Assembly: GCA_016987375.1 (NCBI GenBank)
Contig: PJRA01000040.1
Location: 347,449-407,767 of the forward strand
DNA length: 60,319 nt
Reading direction: 5' to 3'
DNA from: Brachionus koreanus
Lineage: Eukaryota; Rotifera; Eurotatoria; Ploima; Brachionidae
The position numbers and the translations under genes are program-made. Positions 33,937-47,932 of this stretch are shown here, in pieces. The notes beneath the pieces were generated by a model. The model did not search any database. It was not told the origin of the DNA and was given only the letters and a program-made list of their open reading frames with translations. How positions within the stretch are numbered: the stretch's first letter is position 1; each line of letters begins with the position of its first letter.

Positions 33937-36900
33937 TTAAATATAAAAATTTTTTACTGATGAAGGAGGACAATTTTGTCTAGCATACCATTCCATGCTA
34001 TACAAGCACATCAGTCCACCCAGGCCGATCAAAAGTCCCATCCACTTGAATATTTTAGATTAAGATTTTTTTTTCTTGATTAAGTTTTTCTCTTACCAAA
34101 ATTAAATTCATAAAATTGTTGTTTTTGCTTGATTTAATAAAGAAACAAAGAACTTGAATGTAAAATTAAAATTTTGATTTTTTTTTTATTGCATAATTTT
34201 ACAGCCGATGGCTCCGAACTGAATGAAGAGCAATGGATAAAAGAATCCAAAGCCAAACGCTAGCACATATTCATGAAACACAGCACTAATGAAAAATATT
34301 CCAAATTGGCACAGTGTTTTTTGTTTGCTCCCCAAAAGCTTTTAAAAATTAAGTAAACAAAAATTAATTCTTTAGCCAAAGTTAAATTTAATAAAGTTTG
34401 AAAAATTTTATTTAGATAGCTTTGATGTAAATTTCCTTTTTAATGACTTAGAAAGATTTTTCTCACAAAAAAGTTTTCCTGGTAAATTAACAAAATATTT
34501 CGAGCATCCAGGAATTCATTTGAAATATTTTTTAGTTTAACCAAGATTTACTTACATAAAAAAGATCTCTGTATACATAAGTATATAGCCAATCGTGAAC
34601 AACAACATTCCACTTAAAATTAATTTTATTCAATTTTAAAATAAAAAATAAAAAATATAAACTGTTCTGTAATAGTTTGAAAAATTGCTTGAATTCCACC
34701 AGTCCTTGATTTATTTAAATTAAATTGTGTAAAATGGAAAAAAAATCTAAATTTACTTTGTAGAATAGACGGTCTGAAAAGCGAAGCATTTCGGCCCAGG
34801 CATTCAGCCAGCAGTGAAGAAAAGCGAAAAAGCCTACCAAGAGAAGCAAAGTTCCCGGCAAGGTACAATTTAAAATAGATTGTATAAAAACTTTAAGAGT
34901 GACTGAATCAGTGTTGAAGTGTTTGAAGACGGGTATACAAAATCTTGAAAAAATGTAATGGGTGTAAAGAATGGCGCCGATGACTTGGGCAAAATTTGAA
35001 AAAACATTGTTCCATCTTATGCGAGAATTGCGCGGATATTCATCTCGATAGACTAGAGTTGGCGCAAACAAAAAATAGAGATAGCAACTAAAATCAGGGC
35101 ATATTTTATTATCGTTTTTATTTTTTCTTGTTATCAGCTCTTCATCGTCACTTGATGAGTCGTTATAGTTGTCGAGCGTCAAAGAATTCGTCTTCTTATG
35201 TCGTCTGATATTTAATGCCTCAATTTTTTTTCTTCCATTTTCTAAGGCTCTACTGGCGTTTGATCTAACAAATGCATGTGTTTTCATCAGCAATCTAAGC
35301 TACAAAAAATTATTCACTTTTTGACATAAAACAGAATTGTTGGCGATTTTTTTTTAGTATTAAGTTAAGCTTTTATTAAATAATTCAAAAAAATTTGTTT
35401 TTTAATTTAAAAAAGAAGAAAATAATTAAATGCTCATAATGATCTAGATTTGAATATGAAAATATTTTTTTCTTGAATAAAAAGTTTTAATATGTTGGGT
35501 CATAAAATTTTGCGTTTTTTAAAATTTTGGATATTTTTTTCTTTTGCATCTTTGCAATTCTAAAAATTAAAGTCACATTATTTGATAAAATAAAATGAAC
35601 TACGCACTAATAGATGGCAAAAAAGTATAAAAGTTTATTTTTATGATATATTGAAAAAAAGCCAAAATATTTTAAAAAAATTTTAAAAAATTCAAAAAAA
35701 ATTTTTTTTTTTCATTTAATAAAGTTTATTGAATGTTTAAAAAAATAATTTATCATTACTTTTTTTTTGTTTTTCAAATTTTGAAAAAAAAAGTTTTTGT
35801 AATACTTTAGTTATTAAAAGATAGAATTTGTGAAAATCAAAGGACTAATACAAAAATATCATAAATGTTAGAATCTTATCAACAAAATAAATTAGATTTG
35901 GTAAATAAAAAAATCTAAAAGTTTGTCAAAAATCGCAATAAAAGGCTCTTTTTTTTTAAATTTTTTTATCAATTTTTTATCAATAATTTTATATTTTAAA
36001 TAACTTATCTTCTAAGATTCAAAGTTCGAAAATAAAGTGCTTGCTTAAATGATACAATCTTGAATGATAAAAATGAACACATGATAAGTACTTACATACT
36101 TTTTTAATTATTTTTAAAATTTTATGCTCATAATTTTTGAAAAAAATAAAAAAAATTTGCTTTTTTTTTAAATTTTTCAAATTTTAAAGTCATTTAAAAA
36201 AAAATAAAAAATCTTAATCTAATAATAAAAAATTCAAGTGAATTAATTACTTGCTCTATTAGAATAATGAAAGCTGACGCTACTGGAAGTATGTTTACGA
36301 TTACTGCATAGCATGGCAGAACAATAAAAGCAGTCAAGTATAAGCAATACAATGTCAACCATAAGATGTCATATTTAACTTAAAATAAAATATCTAAGAA
36401 TAAAAATTTTGACCATAAATTGGTTCTAATTACATAAATTATTAGCATCATTGGAGAAATGTTTTATTCTATCATTTGACCAGAAGTGAAAGCAATAATA
36501 GACAAGGCATGAAGAAGATGCCATCATGTATAGCCATGTATAGCAAACTACTTGAAATTTATCAAAAGCCCATCGTATTAGTTGAAAATTTAAATCAATG
36601 CTTTAAAAATTATTAATTTTTAAAATTAGAAAAAAAATTAAAAATTTTTTTCTGATTTACTTTCCGTTCTCGACTAAATCAGTGACAAATACTTGTAGAG
36701 CTAGAATTATCATAATAGATATGAATATGTGTCGAATGGTTCGTATGTGATTATGTTTGAACATTTCAGTTAGGAGAGAATTTCGCTTGATAAATATGCG
36801 CTCAGGCAGAGAGTCCTTTGAGTTTTCTGTAGAGTAGGCTTTGGTGGTCATGTTGAGTTCAGTTTTGTCTGCATCTTTTGGCGATTGAACTCTTTTTTGA

Positions 36901-36980
36901 CTGAAATATTGATCAATTTTACGGCTTAGAGCTTGAAGCTCCGATTGAATCATCAACTTTTCAGATACACTTTCACTCAT
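33937..36980 (-). CDS. SOAT1: Sterol O-acyltransferase (ACAT/SOAT), complete
   Basis: Nine exons joined in phase: 36661-36980, 36434-36600, 36251-36378, 34757-35299, 34663-34704, 34556-34612, 34203-34338, 34097-34152, 33937-34044, giving 518 residues. The enzyme is an ER membrane MBOAT protein that esterifies cholesterol with fatty acyl-CoA. Seen in sequence: LFAPTLVYRDEYPRNSRIRW, FLHCWLNAWAEMLRFSDRLF, the FYKDWWNS acyl-CoA motif formed across a 42 nt micro-exon, VVVHDWLYTYVYRDL, the catalytic histidine in SAVFHEYVLAFGF, and the ending SMEWYARQNCP. The N-terminus is a soluble, helical region as in SOAT tetramers. A Ser/Asp-rich insertion (NDSSSDDEELITRKN) lies before the YLYFLFAP segment. SOAT1 and SOAT2 split in vertebrates, so either name is approximate; DGAT1 is excluded by these motifs. 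Confidence 0.93.
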
Positions 36981-37168
36981 TTTTATTATTTCATAATTAA
37001 AAACAAAAAACAAATTTTATAAATTCTAAATACTTGAAAAATATGAATACACGACTCTAATTTATGACTTGAGTGTTTCTATATTAAAGAAGTTTTGATT
37101 TTTGTGAGAATTTATTATTTAAATCTTTAAAATTAGAATAAAGATAAATTACAAAAAAAAAATAATTA

Positions 37169-40100
37169 TTAAGATAAAATTTTGTTTTCTAGTAAAGACT
37201 CGTATTTAAACCATATATTTTGTTCGATAAGATTTTGCTTGAACAAAGTCATCAAAGATTTAGACATTGAATGAAAAACTTTTTCTTCAATTTTCTTATT
37301 TAGTAAAATGTTTATTAGCCAGTCGATTAGCTTTGAGCTGATTTGTTTCCAAAATTTTTTTTGTATAAAATTTTTGAGATTTTCATCAAAACTGTTGATC
37401 ATTTTCGGACTACTGTGCCAATGGATATTCCTGTCATACAAGTCGATGGCTTTTAATGACCATGAGTAGATAATCACTGAGAATATTGTCAGCAAAAATT
37501 GGTAATTTTTGTCGCTATTTTTTACCATGTTCGTAAATTCCATTAGCCAATTTAGAGAACTGTTCATCAAACTCACTTGCTTTACATCGGTGTGCAAATC
37601 TTTTTGAAAACCATCCACTTTGAAACTTATGTCGAGCAAAAATTCGCTCATTAACTTTAAAAATCTTTCTCTAAACTCATCACCAATTAAACTAAAAAAT
37701 TAAAATTTTTAATTCATTTGAAATTATGTTAGACAACTTTTAAAATAATTTTTTTTATAATTTAAAAAAAAAGAAGCCAAAAATTTTTGAAAGAAAAAAA
37801 AATTAAAAAATTTTTTATGAGCTTTTAATTTTTTCACAATTTGCCTTCATGTCAAAAAATATTTAAATTAGCAATTACCTCATGTATTCAGCTATTATAT
37901 TAATAGAGTCATTTATTAAAGCAAATGGTTGATATTGATCAACGACAAGTTTAGATCTAATATAAAAATTCATCAAAAATTTTTCATCCAAACTTTGTTC
38001 AAATTGTATGACATGTTTAATTAAATCGTTGTCCTCAAGTGTTTCGATAATGCAGACAATAATGTCGAGTATTAGTTTTTCTTCATTTAAATTCGGATTA
38101 AAATAGTAGGTTTTGGTTAAAACTAGAAAAAAATTGACCACTTCTCTTAGGACTTCATTCGAACCACCCTTGCTTCTTTTTATATAGTTAAACTGGCTTG
38201 TTAAAATGGCCCTAATATACGCTATAAACTCAGATCTATTGCTTGACTTTTGGTCCAAAAATAGCTTTAATTTAGCGATGAATTTTTTTGTCAGGGTCAG
38301 ATTAAATCGGTCGAAAATGTCCAATAAATTTTCCAATACAACCATTTGAGTCTCATTCTTTTAAAAAATTGAAAATAATCTGTCAAAAACATCTAGATTA
38401 GATTACTTTAAATTGATAGAAAGAGTGGGTGTCAACCAAAAAATTTTTTATAAGGGAATATGCTGAGTTGAGATTTTTTAGCTGCATAAGAGTTAATTTT
38501 ATCATTTTGGACTCGAGTTGGGTCCCAAATCGGCTTTTGATCATTGAGGTCATAAAGTAGTACCAGTTTAAAGGCGGAAGAATTTTGGCATTCGAATGCA
38601 GACAACTGTCAAGAAGTAAATTAAAAAAAAATTCAAATATTTGTTGATGTTTAGTTGTTGGATTTTTAATCTTGGACAAGCGCAGCAGTTCGTTTACCAC
38701 ATGTTTTAGTAGCGAAAACTCGTCCAAATAGTCATAATTATTCGGAGCTTCAATAGAGAAAATTTTATTCATAAAATAACTTTTTTTTTTTTTCAAATTT
38801 TACTTGAATAAATTTCAGCATATGTGGCCTGTTCAAATCTATTGACCATAAAGCCCAAAGTTGGCTTAAAGTCAATCAAAAGCTCTTTTTTTTGCTTTAG
38901 AAATTTAATCAAATCTTTAATTGTTGATTCTGGCTTTAAGAATTTTTCCAAGTCTAAAGGCATAAAAGTTTCCTTATTTAGTAGAAAATGAGAAAAAAAA
39001 CTTTTTTTTAAACAAATTTTTAATTACTTGATCAAAATTTAAATAAGTAACTGATACACCACTTAGCAATGCTAGCATTCCTTTGATACAGTTTTCAAGC
39101 TCGACCAAATCACTCTCTAAAGTCTAGAGAAAAATTTAAAGTGATTTTTTTTAGAATTAATCTCTAAAGCTTTTTAAATGATTTTGTTTTTTTAAAAAAA
39201 GAATTTTAACCTAATAAAATTAAATTAAAAAAAAATTTAAATCTAAATTTATACAAAATATCAAAAAAAAATTGTCTGAATTTTAATTTTATAACATAAA
39301 TTTTACATAGTTTAAATGTCTACAAGAAAATTTTAACTACTTAATTTTAAAAAATAAAAAGCTTTTTTTTAATTTTTCGGGTCTAAACGGTAAAAACAAA
39401 ATTTAGGTCTTCTAGTGTTAATAAAATAAAAAATATTTTTTTCAAATTTTGTTTCTAATTCAATATAAAATAAAAAAATACCAATTTATAGTCGGCATAA
39501 TATTTAGACCATTTGGCAAATGCTTTCTCAATCCATTCGGCTGATTCATAGTAGCCATATGAGACTAAAAATCTGCAATAAATAGCCAATAACTCATTAA
39601 ATCTTGATTCCTTTTTAAATAAAAAAATTACAGCAAATTAAAAAAAAACAAAAAACATCAATTTTTATACTTTATGTAATATTTCGTATATGTCAACAAT
39701 TTGTTCATTTTTGATCAAATTTGCTCTATAGGCCAGACAATTTAGATTAACCATTGTCAATGTGGCGTTTTTATGTACATCATAAAAAATTGAGTTTTTC
39801 TTATCGTTTAAAATTTCTATTAAGCTCAGCAAAATATTACTATCATCATAATAGATCGATTCTTGGTGATACAATGCGGACAGACATTGTACAAACAAAT
39901 TCAAATAGGACTCAACAATTTGAGGTTCATTTTCCAGTTGATTTTTGAATTTTTCAAGAATAGTTGAAAAATAATGGTTTATTTTTTCATTTTGTTCAAT
40001 TCGAAAGTCACTTTCTAAATAGATCAAATTTTTTATGTAAACACTTAGTGAAATAATGTCATGGGATTTTAGATTATCTTGATTAATACTCTCCATTTGA

Positions 40101-43100
40101 ATGCGATCAATGTATTTTATCAGAAATGAGTTTATTTTTATTCTAACACAAAATGGCATTACATTAGCCATAAACCAATTTAATAGTGTGGATTTTTTGT
40201 ATATCTGGAACAGAAATTTTAGTGCTTCTACAGAATGAGATTTTTTGTAGCTGAACATTGTAACATATTCTGACTCGGTGGCTGTTTTGTTTTCGTTTAT
40301 ATTGAGTACAAAATCTACCAGATTCTCAAGCCATTTGCTCTGATTGAACAGGACTTCCTCGTCTGAACCATGATTTTTCATAACATGGTCCATTGATGCC
40401 ATTACTAGACTGTTAAGAACAATTGTGAAAGCATCCGCGCTTGGCTCATGCGTTCTCTCATTAAAACATTCAGTGAAAATTTCTAGATGCTTATCACGAG
40501 CACTTTGTTGAAAGAAAATATTTAAAAAACAACCTTAAATTTTTTTTTATTTTGAATTCATTCATACATGCTCCACAAATTGGCCAATTTGGCTTTTACT
40601 TGAGCCAGCTGATTGTTATCAAGTTTTTCACCAAGCTCACCAGTATATTCCAGATTAAATGCCTAAATAAATAATTAAAATATTTGGACAAAAAAAGTAT
40701 GGTTTTCAGCAACATATCAGACAGCCTCCATGGTCTGTCAATCAAGAAGGCATGACAAATAAAAATATAAACTAATTCTGTTCCTACCTGAATACAGGCC
40801 TGGTAGCTTTTTTTAATATATTGATTAAATGCATTGCTAAAATAGTCCAAGTTGTTTTCGTTGATATTAAATTTTGCCTAAAAATAATAAAATTTTAAAA
40901 ATTCTATTTATAAAAAATTAGACTAAAAAACTTTTTTTAAAATTAAAATCAGAGTTTGTTCATAATTTTTCCAGTAGCTTTTAATGTGTTTTTTGACAAT
41001 CTTTCCCTCAAGATTTCGGTCAGCACGAGGTTCATAACTAAACAAAACATATCCAACTTAAAAGAAAAATTTAAAATTTTTTTAATCCTTGTCTATTGAT
41101 TAGTTACTGTCTAAATTGTCATCAGTTTGCAGATTATTTAAATCAACATTGCATTCTTCAGCCAAATAATTTTTAATGTGTTCATAGAAATATTTTTTAG
41201 ACATCAGTTGTTCATCTTCAGAGAATATTTTCTCCTTGGCAAACGAAATTGACCGTCTAGGTATGGAGTCAATTTCGCTTGAGAGTATTCTGTCGAACAA
41301 ACAAGCCAAGCCTGGATAAGCTTCGATTTCGAGCGATTCTAAATAATCCATGTAGCATTGTGATTGTATTTTGGGTAAAATTTCGTTTATGGACTTTTCT
41401 TTATTTTCTTCCAAATCAAATAATTTTTTATTTCGTTCTTTTAAGTTTTGTTGAACCTTTAAAAGAAAAATTTTATTTTGATAAAATAAATTTCGTCTTA
41501 TTTATTACAAAATGAGGCAAAAGTGAACATTTAAAAGCAGACTTATCAAATTTGCTTAGTTCTTTTAGTGCATTGCTGATTATAATCCACTTTTTTTCAT
41601 TAGAATTTTGAACCGGATCTGCCATAGTCCACAAATTGTGCATCATTTTAAAATAAAATGAATTCTAGCAAAAAAAAATTTTTCTTTTAAATTAAATAAA
41701 ATTAAAATTAATTTAAAGGTCACTTCATTATCGCTTTCTAAATGCTTTAACTTTGCAGCAACAGACATGAATCGACAAAAAGCATTAAGAGCTAAAAGTC
41801 TTTTCTCTGACTTAAATTGAGGCAAAAGAGCAGTCCAAGTGGACATCATGTCCACAACTTCAGTTTCACACAAATAGCTAATAGTGTCTAACAGTATTGC
41901 ACAAATTCCTTGATCGTTTTGATTAACACATTGATTTAATAGACTAGAAATAGTAGCCAAAAGTTCTTGGGCATAATAGTCTGGTCGGTGTCGAATAATC
42001 TTGTTGATACAGTATGCCTTCATGTACAATACTTCGAGGCGCTCATTTTCGGCCAATTGTAACATATTAATTGACACTAGTTCATTTGATAGATGAGGAT
42101 AAACCAAATAGTCATATTTCATAATACACAATTTAGTCAGTTGTTTCATACATATTAGTTTTACGATCAAGTTATCACTGTTCGATGAGGACATTAAACC
42201 ACGAAAAGTATTCAAACATAAGCTTATGTCAACCTATTTAAAATAAATTCAAATATTTAATAATTGTCTGTAATTAAATATGTTTAAGAATTTGGTACTT
42301 GATCATATGAAAAAATAAAAAAAATATCATATTAATAAAAAATAAGAATTTTTAATTTTATTGTTTTTTAATTTAGTTATTTTAATTCGAATTAATTTTT
42401 TTTTAAGAAGGAAAATTACTTTAGGAGTTATTAAATTGGTGATTGAGTCTAATAAATATCCGATTATATCACAATTTGTGGATGTTTTGATTTTATAAAT
42501 GAATAAACTATAGATTGCTGGATACTTAATTTTAAAATATATAGAGAAATAAATTTTGTATTTTAAATATTTAGTTTACCAAATGAGGCCATTTGGATAC
42601 AAATTTTTGATACACCTGACCAATTAATTCATAGTTGCTGTCTTCAGACAAAAATTTGCAGCATAATTTGTTAAATAACTGCATGTTTACACTTTGGTTT
42701 GTATCCTGGTCAGTATCATTGTGCTCTTCATATTCGGCCAAATTAAAAATATAACTATCAGATTTTAATTCAATATGTTTATAATTTCTTTGTTTTTTTT
42801 CAATTTTTGATATCAAATTTGTGATTAAAATACGACATGAATTTATAGAGTCAATTGATTCTACATGACCAAGCGTCAAAACGTACAAAAACAGACTTGG
42901 AAAAAATATATTCAATTCTCCATCATAATTGCTAACACATGTTTCAACTTGTAAAAAAAAATTTTAATTATTTTAATTTTAAATTTTTCTCCTATTTTGT
43001 TAAGAATAAAAAATAATTAGATGAGAAAAAGCCCTTACCCAAATGCAAAAATGACTCCAAGTCATTAAAACTAATTTTAGACAAATTGGCAGCTAAAATT

Positions 43101-44168
43101 TCCATCAATTGATCATCAATTATCTTCAGAAAAAAAATAAATATCAGATAATCTATTATGAGATATACATTTTTATTTTGTGCAAATAGATCATTTAATG
43201 CGTTCCAATAGCAAGTTAAATTAAAAAAGCCGGTACACTGGATATCAATTGTGAACAAAACTAATTCTTTTAAGTCAATCTTTGTTCTTATATTTTCATT
43301 AATTGAATAAAGTCTGATTAGCTGATGTATTGATTCGTACAAAATTACATCTTTATAATCTATTTTCTAGTCAAAAATTATTTCAATCTATTCAATGCAA
43401 AATTGAAAAATACCTTCAATGACTTGAAATAAAAAATTGCCAAGTCCAATAAACAACTATCAAATTTTTTCTCCATTTTTTTTATTAGTAAACTGGCGAT
43501 CACATGTTTAAGATGGCTAGTCTCCATAAAGATATAGATAAAAACTGGTCTTAAAATTTTGTATGCTTGATTGCAATCAATTCTAAAATATTTTTTTAAG
43601 ATAATTCCTATTTTTTTTTGCTTTCAGTTTTCTATACTACCTTTTATCTTCTAGAATAAAATCTATTTGCTCATAAATTAGACGACTAGTGTAATCAGAT
43701 TCATTTGAGTTTCTGAGCACATCGACAAACGGATGGGTCGGGTTTCGCATTGAATATTCAACAGCTTCAGTTTTAAAATGAATTAATAATTCACTTATTA
43801 TCTCCAAGCAATAGAACGAACTAAAAATGAATTGACTTTTTGTTAAATTAATTCAAAAAAAAAATTTACTTTTCAGCTTTGGAATTAATAAGACCCAAAA
43901 AGGTGTTTATCAATAGCTTATGGTCAATTGTGGATTCTTTGGCATGTTTGAGTAAAATTTTAAGAAGAGACAAGCAACAATTTTTTGATTTGATCAATCG
44001 AAGCGAGTCAATTAGCTTGAGGACAGTGCGTTTCTTTTCCACTTCATTAGAGGCCAAGTCAGAGATAATTGCATTGGCTCGTGCCAGTGACTGAAATTGC
44101 ACTAGAACATTGCCCGATATAAGCTTATTGCACACTTCAACCAATCTACTACTTGGTAAAGATTCCAT
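37169..44168 (-). CDS. FOCAD: Focadhesin-like HEAT-repeat protein
   Basis: A long gene of roughly 18-20 exons with mostly 40-150 bp introns, start MESLPSSRLVEVC at 44168 and stop at 37169 (after LLENKILS). Exon 1 is about 43871-44168; the next reads SMRNPTHPFVDVLRNSNESD, resembling the RNHPHPLI region of focadhesin. The block YYAQELLATISSLLNQ then CETEVVDMMSTWTALLPQFK (41800-42000) matches the focadhesin CEAEVVxxRSTWNxLxPK block. The rest is amphipathic helical repeats without motifs. Focadhesin was described at focal adhesions and, in human genetics, in stability of the SKI mRNA-decay complex. Individual exon edges in the 37700-41500 part are uncertain. An unrelated HEAT protein is the alternative. 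Confidence 0.72.
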
Positions 44169-44253
44169 TTTTTTTTATCAAAATTCAAAAAATTGTTGAA
44201 TAAAAAATGTTAAATAAATTTTAAATGCAAATTTATGAATTGAAATTTCAAAA
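44169..44253. promoter_or_regulatory. Shared divergent promoter region, focadhesin and ULK3
   Basis: Only 85 bp separate the two start codons, which point away from each other. Both 5' UTRs and promoters must overlap this stretch or the neighbouring coding DNA. It is almost pure A/T and shows no clear TATA or GC box. Confidence 0.6.
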
Positions 44254-47200
44254 ATGTTTTATCAAAGTGAATCAAGTCTAGTGCCTCAGATAAAAGGATT
44301 TTTAATTGAGAAAAAACTTGGCACCGGAACATATGCCTCTGTGTTCAAAGCCTTAAATAAAGTTTTATTTAAAATAATTTTTTTCTTTTTATTTTTAGCT
44401 TTTTTTTTTTTGGATAAAGAATAAAAATGAAATTTGCGCAATTAAATGCATCAAAAAAAGTGGACTAAATAAAGCATCGACAGAAAATTTGCTTAGTGAG
44501 ATAAAAATTCTCAAAGAGATAAAACATGAGTTTATTGTTCAGTTGATTGATTTTCAAGTTAGTGAGTGAACTAAAAGTTTAAATAATTAAAAATTTAATT
44601 CTAGTGGGACGAGAATTATATTTATTTAATAATGGAATATTGTCCGGGAGGCGACTTGTCTTCTTTTATTAGGTGTCGTCGCACCATACCCGAAAGATAT
44701 GTGCGCAGATTTGTTCAACAAATTGCCAGTGCCCTTAAGCATCTACATTCAATTGGAATCGCTCATATGGACTTAAAACCGCAGAATATTCTTCTCACAT
44801 CTGTAAATAATCCATCTCTTAAACTAGCTGGTAAATAGCAAAAAAAAAAAAAAAAATTAATTTATTTCTAATTCTAAGATTTCGGCTTCGCTCTCTATAT
44901 GAAAGAGAACAAAGTCTCTCAATCGCTTAGAGGTAGCATTTATAAACAATCAATTTTATATATATTCTAATTTATTTTCTTAATTTTAAAGGAAGCCCTT
45001 TATACATGGCTCCTGAAAGTAAATCAAAACAAAATATTGAGATTTTTTTTTCAAAAATTATTAGTTCTTAAGAATAAAGTTTATGATTCTAAAGTTGATT
45101 TGTGGTCAGTAGGTGTAATTCTACATGGTATATTTTGATTTGATTTAAAATTAATTTTTAATTATTCTTACAAAAAAAAGAGGTTATTTTTGGCTATGCA
45201 CCATTTGTTTCTCAATCAATAGATGAATTGACACAAAAAATTTTGGATGATACTCCTATTCAAGTACTAGATTTTTTTTTGATTTTTTGATGTTAATTTT
45301 TTAAAAGATACCAAGTCATGTAATGCTAAGTGAGACCTGTAAAGATCTTTTGACAAAACTTCTTCAACGAAATCCTGAAGATAGGATAAAATTTGAAGAA
45401 TTTTTCTCACATCCATTTGTAGACATGGAGCACATGCCGTCAAGTCAATGCTTGCCAAGATCTGTAAGATTAGGCTAATAAAATTTGGAAATAAATTTTA
45501 TTTTTAATCTACCATCAAGCATGAGCTTTTGCGTAAAGCAGTACTAGCTGATGAGAATAAAAATTATAAATTAGCTCAAAAATTTTATCTACAATCAATT
45601 GAGTATTTGATTCCAGCAATTCAATTTGAAAAAGATGCTGCTAAAAAGCAAGAAATAAGAGACAAAGCAAAATTGTATTTGAGAAGAGCTGAGGAAATAT
45701 CAAGTTCGAATTCTCGGCCTTCATCTGGAAAAAAATCCGAGCCAGAGCTAGTCTTTTCAATCACACATCAATTGAATAACCTTAGTTTGAGTCATTCAAC
45801 ACCAAAAAGTCCAAATATGAACGCTTCGTCTCTCACTTGTGTTTCATCGCTCAGCAATCCCCAACCAAGTCAAACTATTAAAAAATTGGATTTACGTAAA
45901 TATTTAATATTTTGTTTAAATTATCAATAAATTAAATCCAAGATTGGTTTAGGAAATTAAATAGTAATGATAAGAGCCTTCAGAACATTGGCGTCCAGTC
46001 AAAATACCTCAAAATTAACAGCTTGATCAAATTTTTGTCATAAAAGCTAAAATAGAATGTCAATAGATAGCTAATTTATTTTCGTATCAATTAAATATTT
46101 AGTCAATTAGGTCATTAAATGAACAAAATTAAAATTTTAAAACTCGAGATTAACTCAATAGAATTTTTTCTTTATTTTCTCGGTAAAAAATTTCAAATCA
46201 AGTCAAATGACTTTTTTTTTACTTTTGCACAAGTCTGCTATTTAAAATACTCTATTTTTAAAATAAATATATTTTTTTATCCTTTATGTGACTGAAATAA
46301 AAGCTTTTTTAAAGATAAATTGTCAAGTCTAATTATTCGGTTAATTCATTTATTGTATCCATAATTAAGAGAAATGTGAAAAATAAAAAATACACTTGCT
46401 AAATATCAGTTAAGCAAATTTAATAAAAGCTATTTTATATATTTTATTTTTGACATAGAGCTCCCAAGATTAGTAGCTCGCCTATTATCAAATTGATTAT
46501 TTCACATGATTTGTCATATTTCGATATACAACTATTCGTTGAACTTATTCAGAAATTATGGTGCTTCTTAGAATAAACTGTAGTCTCAAATATTCTAATT
46601 TTTAATATTTTTAAAATTTAAACTGAAATAACTTTAATAAATATTGAAAATTTTTACGAGGAATTGTAAGCAAGCTCTCAGCTTTATTTTAAAACAAAAA
46701 TCATTTAGACTGATTGAATCTGACAGAAGCAATTAGACTCAAAATTGTTATATCTAACATAAAAAACTTAAATAAAGTTAAGTTTTAAATTGCAAAACTT
46801 GGACTAGTACCAATTATTTGAATTTAATTTTTTGATAATTGAATAAAAATTGTTCATTTAATTCAGTTGAAAATATTTTTACTCTCATTATTTTATTAAT
46901 TTTTAATTTTAAGTTAATTTAACCAAAGAGGATCCCCAAGCTCAGAATGCACTCAAATTGTGCTTCGATGCCGATGAAAAATTTAAAGTAATTTTAAAAA
47001 TTTTAATCAATTTTTTAAAATCAAATATAAAAAGCTAAATGACTGACTATTTTTTTTTAATTTTAAACTTTTATTCAAAAAGTTTAATAATAGAAATCCT
47101 TTTTTTCGATCAGTTCGAATTCTTTTCTAACTTAAAATTAACTAGGATAATTTTTCAAGCTTTTGCTTTTAAGCTTTTCTCGATCTAATAGAAACTTGTA

Positions 47201-47835
47201 TGTACTCTCCAAGATATTTTTGGTTGTTTGGATCCTTAAAATATGCATGTCACTAAATCGATTTGAAAAATATCAAAATATGCCATTTTTCACTATTTAA
47301 AAGATTCATGATTTTAATTTTATTTAGTTTTTTTCATTCTGATCAAAAATATGATATTAGAACATAGTGATATTGTATCTTTTGGGATTAAATTTTTTCT
47401 CAGATTAAAATCCTTTTATATTAAGTTTATTGTTATTTTATTAATTGCTTTAAAGAATGGAATCAGCGAAATGTATGAAGAAATGTATTTACAATATGAA
47501 AATGCAATATCTGTTTTGCTACCTTTTTTAAAAAGTAAGCTGACCAGCTTTTTTTTACCAAGTAAATTAAAATTTTTGAAATATAAAGACTTGCCCAAAG
47601 ACGAAAATTCAAGTGTTCTAAAAAAAAATGTATACTTTTGTTTTAAAATTTTATATTTTTTTCATTTAATATTTTTTTTTAGATTGAAAATTGGTTATCC
47701 AAAGCTGAATTTCTCAAAAAACAACTCAACGCCAGATCTGTTAAAACGGATTTTGATTTTGTTCAGGCCAAAGAGAATATAAAAGAGGATGAAGAAGACA
47801 AAAATTTATATACCAAAAATTGTTTGATTCAATAG
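44254..47835 (+). CDS. ULK3: ULK3-type serine/threonine kinase with MIT domains
   Basis: Thirteen exons joined in phase (44254-44361, 44420-44557, 44605-44830, 44879-44932, 44992-45018, 45065-45127, 45181-45263, 45308-45463, 45520-45895, 46929-46987, 47456-47534, 47589-47629, 47683-47835) give 520 residues (human 472). Kinase motifs: glycine loop [34 protein letters not shown] (catalytic Asp and Asn), [26 protein letters not shown]. The kinase ends at [11 protein letters not shown]. Two MIT three-helix domains follow: [20 protein letters not shown] (about 285-335) and [20 protein letters not shown] (about 415-490). ULK3 phosphorylates ESCRT-III subunits in the abscission checkpoint and acts on Gli factors. 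The last four residues, CLIQ, form a possible prenylation box. The 1 kb intron before exon 10 has no visible content. Confidence 0.93.
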
Positions 47836-47932
47836 AGATAAACATATTTTCCGCCATTAATTTTTTTTTAGAAAATTTTATATAAAAAACTTAAATTCAA
47901 AAAAAAAAAAAACAAACAAATTAAATAAATAT

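Noticed and set aside
47351..47455. N-terminal extension of the frame holding the second ULK3 MIT exon
   Set aside because: It is intron sequence: a good acceptor (TTTAAAG) at 47455 joins in phase to the preceding MIT exon at 46987.
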